DNA of 32,463 nt from Silene noctiflora (taxonomy: Eukaryota > Streptophyta > Magnoliopsida > Caryophyllales > Caryophyllaceae), in the NCBI GenBank assembly GCA_009801015.1, contig VHZZ01004522.1:40024-72486 (forward strand), read 5' to 3'. The notes below the pieces were generated by a model. It worked only from the letters and a program-made list of their open reading frames with translations. It was not told the origin of the DNA and ran no database searches. The translations under genes were made by a program, and so were the position numbers. This document shows, one piece after another, positions 21,401-29,840 of this stretch; positions within the stretch are counted from its first letter, which is position 1, and the number at the start of each line of letters is the position of its first letter.

Positions 21401-23482
21401 ACACAATTATATGGTTTAGTGCTAACAAAAAGTCTCTTAATTGGCTTTAGGCCTTCAAGGCACTTCTGACGTCTGCTGCCTCTGAAGATCAGCTGACTGC
21501 TTTGGGGGAGCTCATCTACCAGGTAAATAGCCAATAATAATCACTATTACCTTTTTATTTCGAAATAGAAGTATTTTTTACTACTACAAAATATTAGTGT
21601 ATTCAGAAGATGTTTAGTGGTAAATTTAACATAATGTCCGAAATAGTAATACCAGTGAGCAGGCGGGTGTTTAAGAGGATATTATGCTATCCATCTTACA
21701 TCTCACCTTTTTCCATGTGTCCCTGACCTTTTCTTTCTGTTATCTACCTGAGAAAAACAGAATCGCTCGTGTGACAAGCACAAAACAGAAGAATTTTTTG
21801 TTTTTCCAAAAGATGCAGAAGCTGTAGTTTGATCAATGAATGTGGTGTTAATTGACTGCATTTTTCTTCATATACTTTTGCAGTGTCACTACAGCTACAG
21901 TGCTTGTGGTCTAGGCTCGGATGGGACTGATAGAATTGTAGAGCTGGTGCAGGAAATGCAGCATGCCAAAGCATCTGAACCCAAGGAGACTGCCCTCTAT
22001 GGGGCCAAAATAACAGGTGGCGGCTCTGGTGGAACCGTTTGTGTAGTCGGTCGGAACTCCATGAAGGGCAGCCAGCAAATTTATGAGGTATGTTCAATCT
22101 GAAACCATACGTGTAATCATTTGAACCGAAAAAGGGCAGCAGGGGCTGGGCCCCCAACTATACTGAGATCCACCATTGGTTTGTACAATATACAGTTTTC
22201 TCTGCCCTCTTGCTCATCAGAAAACATTTGGCAGCTTTTGTGCCCAAGCCATATTCCATTATCAAATGCTGCCTAAGACTCAGTTCTTTGGCTTTGAAAT
22301 ATGACTGAAGACAACAAAATGGCTCATTGATCTCTCTATACACTTAGTATCGTGTAGCATGGTGTTCATGAATTTTATGACACAATTTTCAATATGGGTA
22401 CTTCCAATATAGTGTATCTGTGTTTTTAACACAGGGTAAGACTGGTTATGTATGTCTGACCCCTAACCATGCCATATACGGGAGTCATTGAGCTGTGGTG
22501 AATCCAGAAATTCGAGAATGTAAGGTCATTTTTAGGCTCATTCTCACTGTCTCTTTAATATGGGATCTGTAAACTAGAATAACTTGATACTAGCAGTATA
22601 AAATGCTGTCAAAACATATGTGGTCACTAGGAGTGATAACGAGGCGAGCTGAGCGGGAGCGTAGGGCTGCTCGGATCGTAGATCGAGTTGAGCACGGCTC
22701 AAAGCTAATAATTCAAGCAGGCCAAAATTGCTTGTAGTAGAATTTGAACTCTTTGTCATTTGATTGGAATAAGAAGCTTAAACCAACTCTCCCACTTTTG
22801 TATGTTGACAATTTAGTTATAAAATGTTATTTATTTTATTGAATTGGAGTCTTGGGACCCCATTATACTAAACCTTGCTATGCCACTGGACCCCGAGACT
22901 CAAATTTTTTTGTTAAATTATTTTATTTTCATAAATTAAATGTAAAATAAACTCATTAGGAAAATAAATAAATTATAGTACTAATGCTCGCGAGCTTTCG
23001 AGCTGAGCTTGGCCTTGCTCGACTTGACTCATAAAGGACCCGAGCCAAGCTTTGACCGAGCCGATCTCGAGCTGCTTGCGAGCTGTCTCGTCTCATTATC
23101 ACTCTTAGTGGTGACGCAAGACCACATGGCTATGCCACTGATCATTGCCATTGAGGCACAACCTCACACAGTAATGTTTGTTGTTGTTGCTGAAGGCCAC
23201 ATAATGTGTACTAGGAATGAATGTCAACTGTTAGTATGTTAAGCATTTGAATGAATGTCAACCTCAAACCAAACTAGTATAACAATGTAAAGCATCAACT
23301 AGTGAGGATTTTATGGTCTTGTTAATATGTCAAGCATTTGAATGAAATGTCAACTGTGTTGTATACAGATTCAGCAGAGATATAAAGCTTCAACTGGCTA
23401 TTTGCCATTTCTATTCGAAGGCTCATCCCCAGGCGCAGGCAAGTTTGGCTATCTAAAAATTCGACGCACGTCTTTCAAATAA
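3456..23482 (+). CDS. ARA1: L-arabinokinase (glycosyltransferase-like domain fused to GHMP kinase), 29 coding exons, 978 residues
   Basis: This enzyme phosphorylates free L-arabinose with ATP to L-arabinose 1-phosphate, the first salvage step before UDP-arabinose is remade; it is expected in the cytosol. I joined 29 exons by eye; all junctions are GT-AG, phases agree throughout and the joined frame ends at a TAA. Residues 1-371 form a glycosyltransferase-like half starting [19 protein letters not shown]. About 400-480 is a variable acidic linker. The kinase half begins at 485 with motif 1 ([11 protein letters not shown], 491-501), then motif 2 [11 protein letters not shown] (631-641), the catalytic-type Asp in CGVMDQM (Asp683) and motif 3 GGGSGG (918-923). 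Length is close to that of plant relatives, which are about 1000 residues. The start is the first ATG after the TATA box and is followed at once by the conserved GT-like motif. Homology is by recall of the Arabidopsis protein; I am confident of identity, slightly less so of the exact N-terminus. Confidence 0.95.
5875..5960 (-). mobile_element. 3' end of a (TTG)n-tailed non-LTR retroposon, copy 1 (intron 6)
   Basis: Read on the minus strand this gives GGTCAAATC-type sequence ending CCAAATCATTTTGGGATTAA, GGCTCTGATG and a TTG-rich tail. I recognise this as a widespread dicot SINE/LINE tail type. Related copies lie at 9434-9470 and 14258-14328. How far the element reaches beyond 5960 is unclear; the following sequence to about 6200 could be part of it. 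Confidence 0.6.
6015..6028 (+). repeat. Run of 14 G
   Basis: A homopolymer in intron 6, next to the retroposon end. Its exact length may be uncertain in any assembly. Confidence 0.85.
6453..6690. mobile_element. MITE-like element with GTTTGGTT ends (intron 6)
   Basis: The left end is GTCGTTTGGTTCGAGATGAA and the right end CCCCAACCAAAC, which pair over GTTTGGTT. The inside is GGAATGG/CCATTCC-rich, with a second GTTTGGTTCAA at 6547 that looks like an internal duplication. This 'gtcgtttggtt' class is common in plant introns. No clear target duplication. Confidence 0.5.
6691..7808 (+). other. Rest of ARA1 intron 6, nothing recognised
   Basis: Unremarkable AT-rich intron sequence ending in the acceptor tttgcag before exon 7. 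I see no gene or further repeat in it. Confidence 0.6.
9434..9470 (+). mobile_element. 3' end of a (TTG)n-tailed retroposon, copy 2 (intron 13)
   Basis: AATCATTTTGGGATTAAGGT followed by TCTAATGTCGTTGTTGT matches the tail of the copies at 5875 and 14258. It is short and diverged. The rest of intron 13 (9076-10149) shows nothing else I can name except a 12-base direct repeat GTGTTTCTGACA at about 10061 and 10111. Confidence 0.5.
11184..11580. mobile_element. MITE with TAAGGCCTTGTTTGGAT ends, purine/pyrimidine-rich core (intron 16)
   Basis: The left end TAAGGCCTTGTTTGGATGGG and the complement of the right end TTAAGGCCTTGTTTGGATAG agree over about 20 bases. The inside alternates GGAGGG-rich and CCCTCC-rich blocks, so the arms can pair at length. 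A second start-like sequence, GCTTAAGGATGTGTTTGCAT at about 11340, suggests a nested or duplicated copy. The 162-residue open frame across it is a product of its composition. Confidence 0.65.
11603..11848. mobile_element. Stowaway-like MITE, copy 1 (intron 16)
   Basis: It begins TACTCCCTCTATCCTATTTA, close to the Stowaway end CTCCCTCCGTCCC, and continues TTATCCTCGTCTGAAATTTG. The pair TTTGGTGGTCAAC (near 11641) and GTTGACCACCAAA (near 11812) lies symmetrically inside. The right end is worn down. A related copy lies at 26831-27082. Confidence 0.6.
12640..12775 (+). mobile_element. Degraded TRIM LTR fragment (intron 17)
   Basis: It contains AAGTTTATAAACCAAGGAGC, TACTCCTCCCATTGCAAATT and GGTTTTGGGATGAAACCTCC in the same order and spacing as in the LTRs of the complete TRIM at 18054. 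No second LTR or primer site is visible, so it looks like a worn solo LTR or fragment. The rest of intron 17 up to 14240 shows nothing I can name. Confidence 0.55.
14258..14328 (+). mobile_element. 5'-truncated retroposon end with 17-bp target duplication, copy 3 (intron 17)
   Basis: The 71 bases run from CACGGTTTCAGATGATGGTT through GTCAGCCGACACC to GGCTCTGATGATATTG. This is the same tail as copies 1 and 2. It is flanked by TATATGAGACATGCAAT (14241-14257) and TATATGAGACATGTAAT (14329-14345), 16 of 17 identical. That is the mark of insertion by LINE-type target-primed reverse transcription. Confidence 0.75.
14752..14815 (+). mobile_element. SINE/retroposon remnant (intron 18)
   Basis: CTATGCGTACATTCGACCTC, TTACCCCGCAATTTACGGGA and CATTGAGGTATT resemble a dicot SINE body that I recall as 'gcgtacatccgaccccttaccccgc...gcgggagccattgaggcactgg'. 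A sister remnant is at 22434. Confidence 0.45.
15212..16383 (+). other. ARA1 intron 20; one short hairpin, otherwise nothing recognised
   Basis: At 16037-16060 GACTACACT and AGTGTAGTC form a perfect 9-base stem around AATCAC. I see no mobile element or RNA gene in the rest. Confidence 0.55.
18054..18520 (+). mobile_element. Complete TRIM (terminal-repeat retrotransposon in miniature), 467 bp, intron 24
   Basis: LTR1 is 18054-18248 (195 bp) and LTR2 18327-18520 (194 bp), both starting TG and ending CTCA(G/A)CA. Two bases after LTR1 comes TGGTATCAGAGC (18251-18262), the initiator-Met tRNA primer-binding site. The purine tract GTGAGGGGGAG is at 18302-18312. The insert between the LTRs is only 78 bases, with no room for protein. 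Flanks aggtt (18049-18053) and aggta (18521-18525) agree at four of five bases as a target duplication. The LTRs share CCCACATTGGTAGAAAAAGA-like and CACCAATTGGTTTTA(G/A)GATG blocks typical of plant TRIMs. It would need enzymes from another element to move. Confidence 0.88.
18757..18791. repeat. Perfect 14-bp hairpin (intron 24)
   Basis: ATTTATATGGACGT (18757-18770) and ACGTCCATATAAAT (18778-18791) are exact complements around the loop TCTATTT. It sits 107 bases before exon 25. I do not know a role. Confidence 0.8.
19400..19960 (-). mobile_element. Retrotransposon remnant with primer-binding site (intron 25)
   Basis: On the minus strand, CTAACATCTAGCA is followed by TGGTATCAGATTGTGC. This is the join of an LTR end (…CA) to a Met-tRNA primer site, at about 19757 to 19743. 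The LTR would lie to the right (19759 upward) and leader sequence to the left. Neither outer boundary nor any coding domain is visible, so the limits given are rough and the element is clearly incomplete. Confidence 0.42.
20636..21330 (+). mobile_element. Possible solo LTR or LTR fragment (intron 26)
   Basis: It starts TGTTGGGGAAATTGC, an LTR-like start, and has a composition unlike the surrounding intron, including a GC-rich patch at 21025-21130. No matching second copy, primer site or clear target duplication was found. The right boundary is a guess. Confidence 0.3.
22434..22500 (+). mobile_element. SINE/retroposon remnant (intron 28)
   Basis: GTAAGACTGGTTATGTATGT, CTGACCCCTAACCATGCC and ATACGGGAGTCATTGAGCTG follow the same order as the remnant at 14752. 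Confidence 0.42.
22628..23107. mobile_element. hAT-type MITE with 8-bp target duplication (intron 28)
   Basis: The ends TAGGAGTGATAACGAGGCGA and the complement of the right end TAAGAGTGATAATGAGACGA match at 17 of 20 positions. The flanks are gtggtcac (22620-22627) and gtggtgac (23108-23115), 7 of 8, which is the hAT target length. The sub-terminal parts are full of CGAGCT/GAGCTCG-like words. At 480 bases with no open frame it is non-autonomous. Confidence 0.82.
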
Positions 23483-24283
23483 AGATGGACAGATGTCGTC
23501 TCTTGGCTCTTTATTTTTGCTCTGGTCATTGATTAGGCAAATATTACTTGTACTAGCAGTAGCGATCTAGTCTGGCTCACTTGTATTCTCCGCTTGTTCG
23601 CAACATTTTTATCCACAAGTTGGTTCAAATTCTAATTGCCTGCTGCGGCTATCCATTTTAGACAATAACCTCAAGAAGGGAGGTTGAGTTATAGGTTATA
23701 GTATATGTTGTAGCAAATGAAAAAAATATTTAAACTCCTTATCTTTCTATGCTTATGATTGTGAAGTTATACAACTCTCGGTATTTCAGGCAGATTTTGG
23801 AAAACAGATTCATGAAATATTGCAAAGTGAAATAATTTGGCGAGTCAAAATTTTCCATACAGAGGCAAAGAACGAATGGTCAATCGAATGTAAAACTAGG
23901 TAGCCCATAGGGAGTATATGGAACGCTATTTCCATAGTCCTGTAATAATCTATCCCTCTGAATCCGTATCTCATAATGTTCACCAGCATATACAACCTCC
24001 AAGCCGCCTATGGAATTTAAGGATTGCTACAACCTTTCAGCGTCTTAGCAGGGAATTTTGAGTAAAATAAATCTTGCCTTTGCCCATAATACTACAAGAT
24101 TTGGGTGGCATCCGTCATCCCTTTCATTGAGATGCCTCAACCCGCTTCTTCACCAATACCATAGATATAGGCAGGAGCCTTGGATGTTGTAGTATTGGCC
24201 TCGGCAGTTCTAATCATTCGACATTCAAAATGGCAATCAAAAGAGTAATCTGAAAGCAAAGTATAATCCATATGTGAAGTTAT
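23483..24283. other. Space between the convergent genes; ARA1 3' UTR expected here
   Basis: AATAAA overlaps the ARA1 stop (23478-23483), too early to be the only poly(A) signal; I could not choose a better one. I see no other gene, RNA or repeat in this stretch. Confidence 0.5.
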
Positions 24284-24289
24284 TTTATT
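24284..24289 (-). terminator. Putative poly(A) signal of the GGCT2 gene
   Basis: AATAAA on the minus strand, 216 bases after the stop codon, inside AATAATAAAATAAC. The spacing suits a plant 3' UTR. Confidence 0.45.
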
Positions 24290-24504
24290 ATTACATCAAA
24301 GAAGAAAAGTCGCAATCAGATGATTCAAACATCATTTCTGATTTTTCCAGTTACAAGCACCTCATTATGGCCTCCTACATGTATCAAGGCACTAATCTAC
24401 CCCTCCTCCGTGTTAAAGTTAAGAACATTACAGGAAGTTAAATTCCACCTAATTGTGAGTGACAGGAGATTAAGCTCAAGAGGAAATAATCAGAAAACCC
24501 ACGA

Positions 24505-26359
24505 TCATGAGTCCATTGCAACAGCTTCTTGACGAGGACGTAGTTGAAGGGAAGGGATATGGTCCTTGACTGTGACATGTGGCTCTGCAACAAGCAACTT
24601 CTCCTTTGTTATTTCCTTAGCTACCTCAAGTACCTTTCTCACCTCTTTGGCTAGCTCTATCACATAATCGTCTTCATGATCTGTCCAAAATACCTATTGT
24701 CAATAACACAGCTCTGCTATGGACCACGTGACAAGCATTGGATAACAGTCCTAGCTAGTTCTATATGCATGCAAATCGAGAGGCCAACAGTAGAAGGGCT
24801 AGCAAGGCATTGGCCCCCAGGTTTTAGGTTTTGTATTAATTGTGCTCAGCAATACCATTAGTTAATGGTCAAATAATAATCTTATAACTTAATGATCACA
24901 GGTTCAAGTCTTGCCTCACTCATTTTCTTGTCCAGACCTGGCCCCAGCTGAGTTCAAACGCTTGTGATTCGGGTCATTTTCGGCATTTCACCATCATTTG
25001 GACAAATGAGGCTACAAGAAATGAAACTGAGAGGTTGGCATTTTATTATTCATCTGGACAAATGGCCTAGGAAAAAATGAAACTGAGGGTCCATTTGGGG
25101 TAGGTCTCTTAGCATTCACATATTTCTCAATGAAACCCAGCGTAGTAGAATAGGATAGTTGTTAGTCGACAAATGTTGTCATCAACTAGTGCAGTGAAGC
25201 CTTATAAAGCTATAAACGCCACACACGACATAGCTATAAATCTAAGAAAACTGAAATTAGAGTAATAAGGTGAATTATGTAACAGATAAACTTACTTAGA
25301 TCATGCATAGCTTTCTCCAGTGAGAAGAGATAGTCTCTGTTGTTTCCACAGGGACCAAAGGCAGTTGCAATTTGCCAGGCCATATCAACAATTGGGGCAG
25401 GCCCAAGATAATATTTGTTCGATACTACATCGGGAGTGGACATGAAGCTGCATTGAACAAGATATTTGTATCAGAGGGAGCACGTTCATCATATGCATAA
25501 TTAGATGATGAACAGCTGTAGGCAACTTACACCACAACTCCTGTGATTAAGGGCTCATCTTCCTCTCCTTCCTGAGATCACACAAAGACAATAACAATCA
25601 ATACTAACGCAAGTGGCAACAGCATTTTAAAAAAGTCAGCGATTCAAGAATCAAGACAATTCGCTTATTTCCTCACCTTATAGAAATCGACAGTCATTTT
25701 GTGGTCGTACTCACACTCCCGTCGCTCTAAATACTGCATGGCTGCTGCTTCTACTTCAGGACCGCCTTTTACACAGTATGCCGCGCCCCACTGGAACAAG
25801 AAGCAAATGTTAAAAAAAGTGAGTGGAAGAACGAAAAAAATTTGCAGTGAATATAAAAAAGAAACATTGCAAGTGATAAAATTCAACTTACGCATATTGA
25901 TCCTTCACTATATTCCAAAGTACAAGTCCTGGCCGGGTGTTCAGGTGTACCTCTGTGGTCAATGCATGCTGAGAAACAAATTACATAGTTTGAGTATGAT
26001 TACAAAGGTCATATAGTCTCTTGTAAAGGGGTTTCACACAGAGAACTGTTGGACAACATATTTACCAAATGACTCTACAAAGAACCTCTTAGTAACAACA
26101 TTTTAAGATGCATTTGATTATAAATAGCTAATAGCTTGCTATTGTCAATATGGAATAATGCTTATGTAAAACACCCTTACGTAAGTATTTTGTGAAGAAG
26201 ACATGCAACTGTATGTAGATTAAAATTTAGCAAAAAAGTAATCATCTTACCAAGATCAAAGACCCGCCGATAGTCCTTGATATAGCCAATTACTTTCTCA
26301 TCATATTGGAACCCAGGGTTCCACACCAATGAACCATAGCCGAAAATCCAGAACACCAT
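24505..26359 (-). CDS. GGCT2: Gamma-glutamylcyclotransferase, ChaC/GGCT2 type, six coding exons, 222 residues
   Basis: The enzyme cleaves the gamma-glutamyl unit of glutathione to 5-oxoproline plus Cys-Gly in the cytosol, so that glutamate and cysteine can be recovered. Exons on the minus strand: 26359-26251, 25968-25892, 25790-25677, 25571-25531, 25447-25296, 24680-24505. All introns are GT-AG, phases agree and the frame closes with TGA. The protein opens [20 protein letters not shown], with the YGSL substrate loop at 8-11. Next come [28 protein letters not shown] (63-72) and [10 protein letters not shown] (82-91), where the conserved catalytic glutamate lies. [10 protein letters not shown] (123-132) and [10 protein letters not shown] (145-154) follow. 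Length fits Arabidopsis GGCT2;2 and GGCT2;3, but which paralogue it is cannot be told. The tail after residue 175 is less conserved. The start is the only ATG before the conserved core. Confidence 0.94.
24840..24930 (+). mobile_element. Possible tRNA-derived SINE remnant (GGCT2 intron 5)
   Basis: TTAGTTAATGGTCA followed about 40 bases later by CACAGGTTCAAGTCTTGCC resembles a pol III box A and box B pair. No tail or target duplication was found. Further on, 25005-25095 holds an imperfect repeat of GACAAATG…AAATGAAACTGAG. Confidence 0.38.
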
Positions 26360-26830
26360 GGTTGAATGTCTGACAGAAGGTGGAATGCAACTTGATCAGT
26401 TAGAATGAATTACAATCTTACTTTTGATTAAAGTAGTTCAAGACAAATCATGCTCCAAACCTTGCATGGTTGGCACATATATTTATATGTATGTATGAAT
26501 CATACAGCTGTAAATGTGAAAAGGGTGTTTTTGCCAAGTCAACCAGACATATTCAAAAAGGGCTAAAACTGGAATTGAAGGGTCAAATGGGGCACAAATC
26601 AAACGACCAAACATTTCAAGTGGAACATGCTTGAATGATACACTTAATCACATAATAATATAATAATCCACCGTTTATCATAAGCGATGTAATACTGCTA
26701 CATGAAAAAATTGCCCAACAAAGAATAAAGAAATAGCAGCCTTAATAGTTAATACCCACCAGCTTAGAATTCAGTAACATTCACAGCTTCATCAAGTTAA
26801 ATGGAGTTTCAACCATAATACCATGATAAA

Positions 26831-27082
26831 TACTGCCTTCGTCTCATTTATATTGTCCTCATCTGATATTTCAAAGGATAGAAAGTTTGACCAATATGTT
26901 TGAAAATACACAGTAGGTACACACTTTTAAAAAGAATGATAATATATTTCACCATGTATGTATGTATGTATGTATGTATGTATCTCGTTAGTATATATTA
27001 AGATTAAGAGAAATAAATCGAGAAAGTTAACCTGAGTTAACTACCAAAGCCAAATGAAAATGGTAAAAATAAGATGGGGGTA
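26831..27082. mobile_element. Stowaway-like MITE, copy 2
   Basis: It begins TACTGCCTTCGTCTCATTTA, TATTGTCCTCATCTGATATT and ends AATAAGATGGGGGTA, flanked by TA. It resembles the copy at 11603. It carries an (ATGT)n microsatellite of about 7.5 units at 26954-26983. Confidence 0.6.
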
Positions 27083-27544
27083 GTGCCATTTCCTCATTAT
27101 CATTTTGAGCCCTTCTTGTTTGTTTTTATCTTAACTCCACCATAAGACACAACTACAAGCCTCAAGCTATAATTCATTTCAAATATCAAACAAGGTTGGC
27201 CAGCATTTTATCATACAAAAAGCAACACATGCTATCAAGGGCCAAACTTAAATAACCTATTCCCTATTTCTACATGTTTAGAATTTAGAAAAAGACAAAT
27301 GGTCATATTGTGATTGGTAGAAACTTAAATCCTTTTTTCCATTTTATCCATTCCTTGGCCATCCCTTCCTGCACTAAAAGCCACTAATTAACTTTTCCGG
27401 AGTTTCAAAATATTCTTATTAATCTCCCTATTCAATCTAATCTAGCTATATTTCAAATTTTCCCTCACATATTTGGGAATGCGGGTAGATTGGGTTTTGT
27501 AGCTCATGGGAGGAACTGAGGAAGTATTAAGCACGCGGCTACCT

Positions 27545-27640
27545 TACAAGTCAGTTAATGAGGTAATGAGGTTTGAACCCCTACAAACATAAGAGGCAAG
27601 AAGAGGATGCTTGACTAAGCTGTCTGAGATATTCTAACAT
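27545..27640 (-). mobile_element. tRNA-derived SINE-like fragment
   Basis: On the minus strand CAGCTTAGTCAAGCATCC looks like box A and, about 35 bases on, GGGGTTCAAACCTCATTACC like box B. No acceptor stem pairing was found, so it is not a tRNA gene. The ends are unclear. Confidence 0.42.
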
Positions 27641-28853
27641 CTCCATTTGTTTAACCATTGACCACATTTTTTGCATCAAATTCATAAATTCTCGTTTGAG
27701 GATTATCTCATTATCTATTCGAAGCCTGATCTCAGTTATCAGGACATTTAACAAGATTGACATCATCTAAACATTCGACAACAATCACCTTGTAAACCTT
27801 AATAACCGGTAGCAATTTTACATTCCACCGATATGTAAGATTATGCTCACAATGACAATGACACTTAAAAAGACTTTGAAATTGGCAATGCAATCGTAAT
27901 CAAATTCTATGATTTACATGAGGATTATAATTTTAATATCCATCTAGAACCCCATTACTCCACAATCACAATATACAAATAACACAACTTGATAACGTGA
28001 CTATACACACATAAGCATGTTAAGTAGATCATGAATTTCAAGTTGACTTTACACTTTCTGTAATTAAAGTATGAAGGGGGTCTACTAAAAGACAAAAGGG
28101 CATCTTAGGGTTCACTAAAGACCCATTTCAATTTAATCAATAAAAATTAGCAAAAGGTTCAAATCATCACATATTGTTCAAATTCTTCCATTTAATTTAC
28201 ACAATTAATTGAATTGACAATTTATATTTTACTAAACACCCATTTCAACTCAATCAATAAAAACACAATTAATTGAATTAACATATTAGCATAATGTTGA
28301 AATGTTTGCATAGTTAATCAAACTTCTGCATTTGATCATAAAAATTGAAATCCTGACATAATAATCTAACCCTAATTTGTAAACCTAAACAAAATCCATT
28401 TTATTAATCAGCAATAACTCAGATTCAACTCCATATACTTAGCATCCATTCCATTTCAATTAATAAATTAGCTCAAAGATGAAAACTTTACACCATTCAA
28501 ATCAATATCAATCAAACTTTACAAATACAAAAAGTTTGTTATTCAGATCAGATTGATAACAAAAAACTAGCAATATAAGAAAGATTGAAACTTGAACACA
28601 AATAAGAATAGAAAAGAATACCTTAAAAAATGAGAATGTGGTAGAAAAATAGAGGAAAGCTGACAAATTTGATTAGAATATGATCGCCAAAAGCAAGATT
28701 GAAGAAGAAGAAGAGAGAAAGAGAGACCTTGAGATTAATTAATTTGTCTATCTCTCTCTCTTCTTTGAGGTTCTCGCTTGTTAATGGCGGATGTCCTCTT
28801 TCAGCAACAATGGCGATTCTTTCAGGGAGAACACAATCAGGCCAATGCTGCTC

Positions 28854-28861
28854 TATTTATA
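28854..28861 (-). promoter_or_regulatory. Putative TATA box for GGCT2
   Basis: TATAAATA on the minus strand. Transcription would start near 28824. The GA-rich sequence that follows (28690-28770) looks like a plant leader. Confidence 0.55.
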
Positions 28862-28916
28862 ATGGAGTACTACTGCTCTATTTGCGCGTTTTAAATATAG
28901 ACGAAATTGTTTGAGG

Positions 28917-28922
28917 CACGTG
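28917..28922 (-). promoter_or_regulatory. G-box (CACGTG)
   Basis: A CACGTG core about 55 bases upstream of the TATA box at 28854. G-boxes bind bZIP and bHLH factors in plant promoters. One occurrence can arise by chance, but position supports a promoter here. Confidence 0.4.
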
Positions 28923-29529
28923 ATGCTGGAGCTACTATTCCGTAAGTTTGTGTGTCTATTTATACAAGTTGTGTATATGGGAGTAATTCCAGGAAAAAAA
29001 AAAAAAAAGCGAGATTTTTTTCCACTTTTTTGGAACCTTGGATTCAATTTTTTATAATATGGACAATGGTTTGTCTAGGTGCATTTTTTCCTTTTGAATT
29101 GCTTTTATTTATAATTATACTACGTTAAGTTAATGGGTTTGGCTGTTTCTAAAAAAAATTATGTTCGAATTTAATTATGGACGTTAAGTAGTTGTTGAAA
29201 TTGTTTTGGTTGAAAAAGAAATAAAAATTAGTACTTATTTAATTGACATTTTGCATGAGAAATATAAATAAAAAACGTAGTTTATTTTCGCAGTACGTTT
29301 TTTACTTATTTCAGTACTTTTTGCGCAATACTTTCCATTTGTACGCCCTTGGCTAAAATTAATCTTAAACCTAATTCTCTCAACTCCAATCGCATAACCT
29401 CTCAAGTGAATCAAACTTCGTCAATTATATACAATAATTTGAATGTAAAATAGAAATTAGTTTGTTAATTGCATACATATAAAGTAATTATGAACCAAAT
29501 AAACTTTTTTTGTAAAATTTAATGAATTT
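28923..29529. other. Upstream AT-rich sequence, nothing recognised
   Basis: It holds a 15-A run near 28994 and AT-rich DNA, with no open frame or repeat I can name. It is probably distal promoter of the GGCT2 gene. Confidence 0.5.
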
Positions 29530-29840
29530 AGGGTAACTTTGTCACGGGAGGGGGACAGACAACCGCCTGTGAGGGTAAGAGGGAAGGTGCGGCGTCGTCG
29601 AGCGGGTGGCAGTGGGAGGGGCGGCATTATCGCCTTATTGGATCGGGGGAATGGGAGGGAGTTGGAAGAAAATAAAGGGCAGCAGTGCGTCATCAGTGGT
29701 CACGACGACCAGTGTTTTTCGGTAACAGTGAAGGGGTGAAGGGGAGGGGCTGTGGCAGAGGGGGAAGTGAAGGTGGAGGAAATATTGGCAGGGGGGTGGT
29801 GGCTCGTGGTGGAGGGGGATGTAACACGTTTTTTCCCCAA
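29530..29840. other. G-rich island of unknown nature
   Basis: About 300 bases with GGGAGGGGG, GTGGGAGGGGCGGC and GGCAGGGGGGTGGTGGC-type runs in otherwise AT-rich DNA. Short frames cross it on both strands (for example 29539-29739 plus), but they are low-complexity Arg/Gly or Pro and have no recognisable domain. It may be part of a mobile element or an old gene fragment. Confidence 0.5.

Larger units (their letters stand above)
12388..23482 (+). other. ARA1: ARA1 exons 17-29: GHMP sugar-kinase half
   Basis: Coding exons: 12388-12471, 14509-14634, 14914-15044, 15130-15211, 16384-16471, 16753-16796, 16896-16991, 17128-17204, 18898-19098, 19997-20162, 21451-21522, 21884-22087, 23369-23482. Exon 17 carries the sugar-binding motif [18 protein letters not shown], exon 21 the ATP-binding glycine/serine loop, exon 23 CGVMDQM and exon 28 [15 protein letters not shown]. 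The protein ends [13 protein letters not shown]. Split codons are Lys598 (19/20), Gly655 (21/22), Ser727 (24/25) and Arg794 (25/26). Motif 2 reads SSSAS where most relatives I recall have SSSAA. Confidence 0.93.
26360..28824 (-). promoter_or_regulatory. Probable 5' leader of GGCT2 with a leader intron of about 2.3 kb
   Basis: Ten bases before the ATG the minus strand reads CCTTCTGTCAG then ACATTCAACC, a strong splice acceptor at 26370/26371. The TATA box lies some 2.5 kb further upstream, so a leader exon spliced here is the simplest reading. Donor candidates are AAG|GTATTC (exon end 28622) and AAG|GTCTCT (exon end 28728). Between 28622 and 28824 the minus strand has no ATG, which suits a leader. 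The rest is AT-rich and holds a Stowaway-like MITE and a SINE-like piece. Confidence 0.5.

Noticed and set aside
21744..22157. 137-residue minus-strand open frame
   Set aside because: It is the reverse shadow of ARA1 exon 28, whose plus frame carries GHMP motif 3.
3456..26359. Functional gene cluster linking arabinose salvage and glutathione breakdown
   Set aside because: The two families have no known pathway link and the genes are convergent with separate promoters; adjacency is probably chance.
27545..27640. Functional tRNA gene on the minus strand
   Set aside because: Box A and B words are present, but no acceptor or anticodon stem pairs properly.
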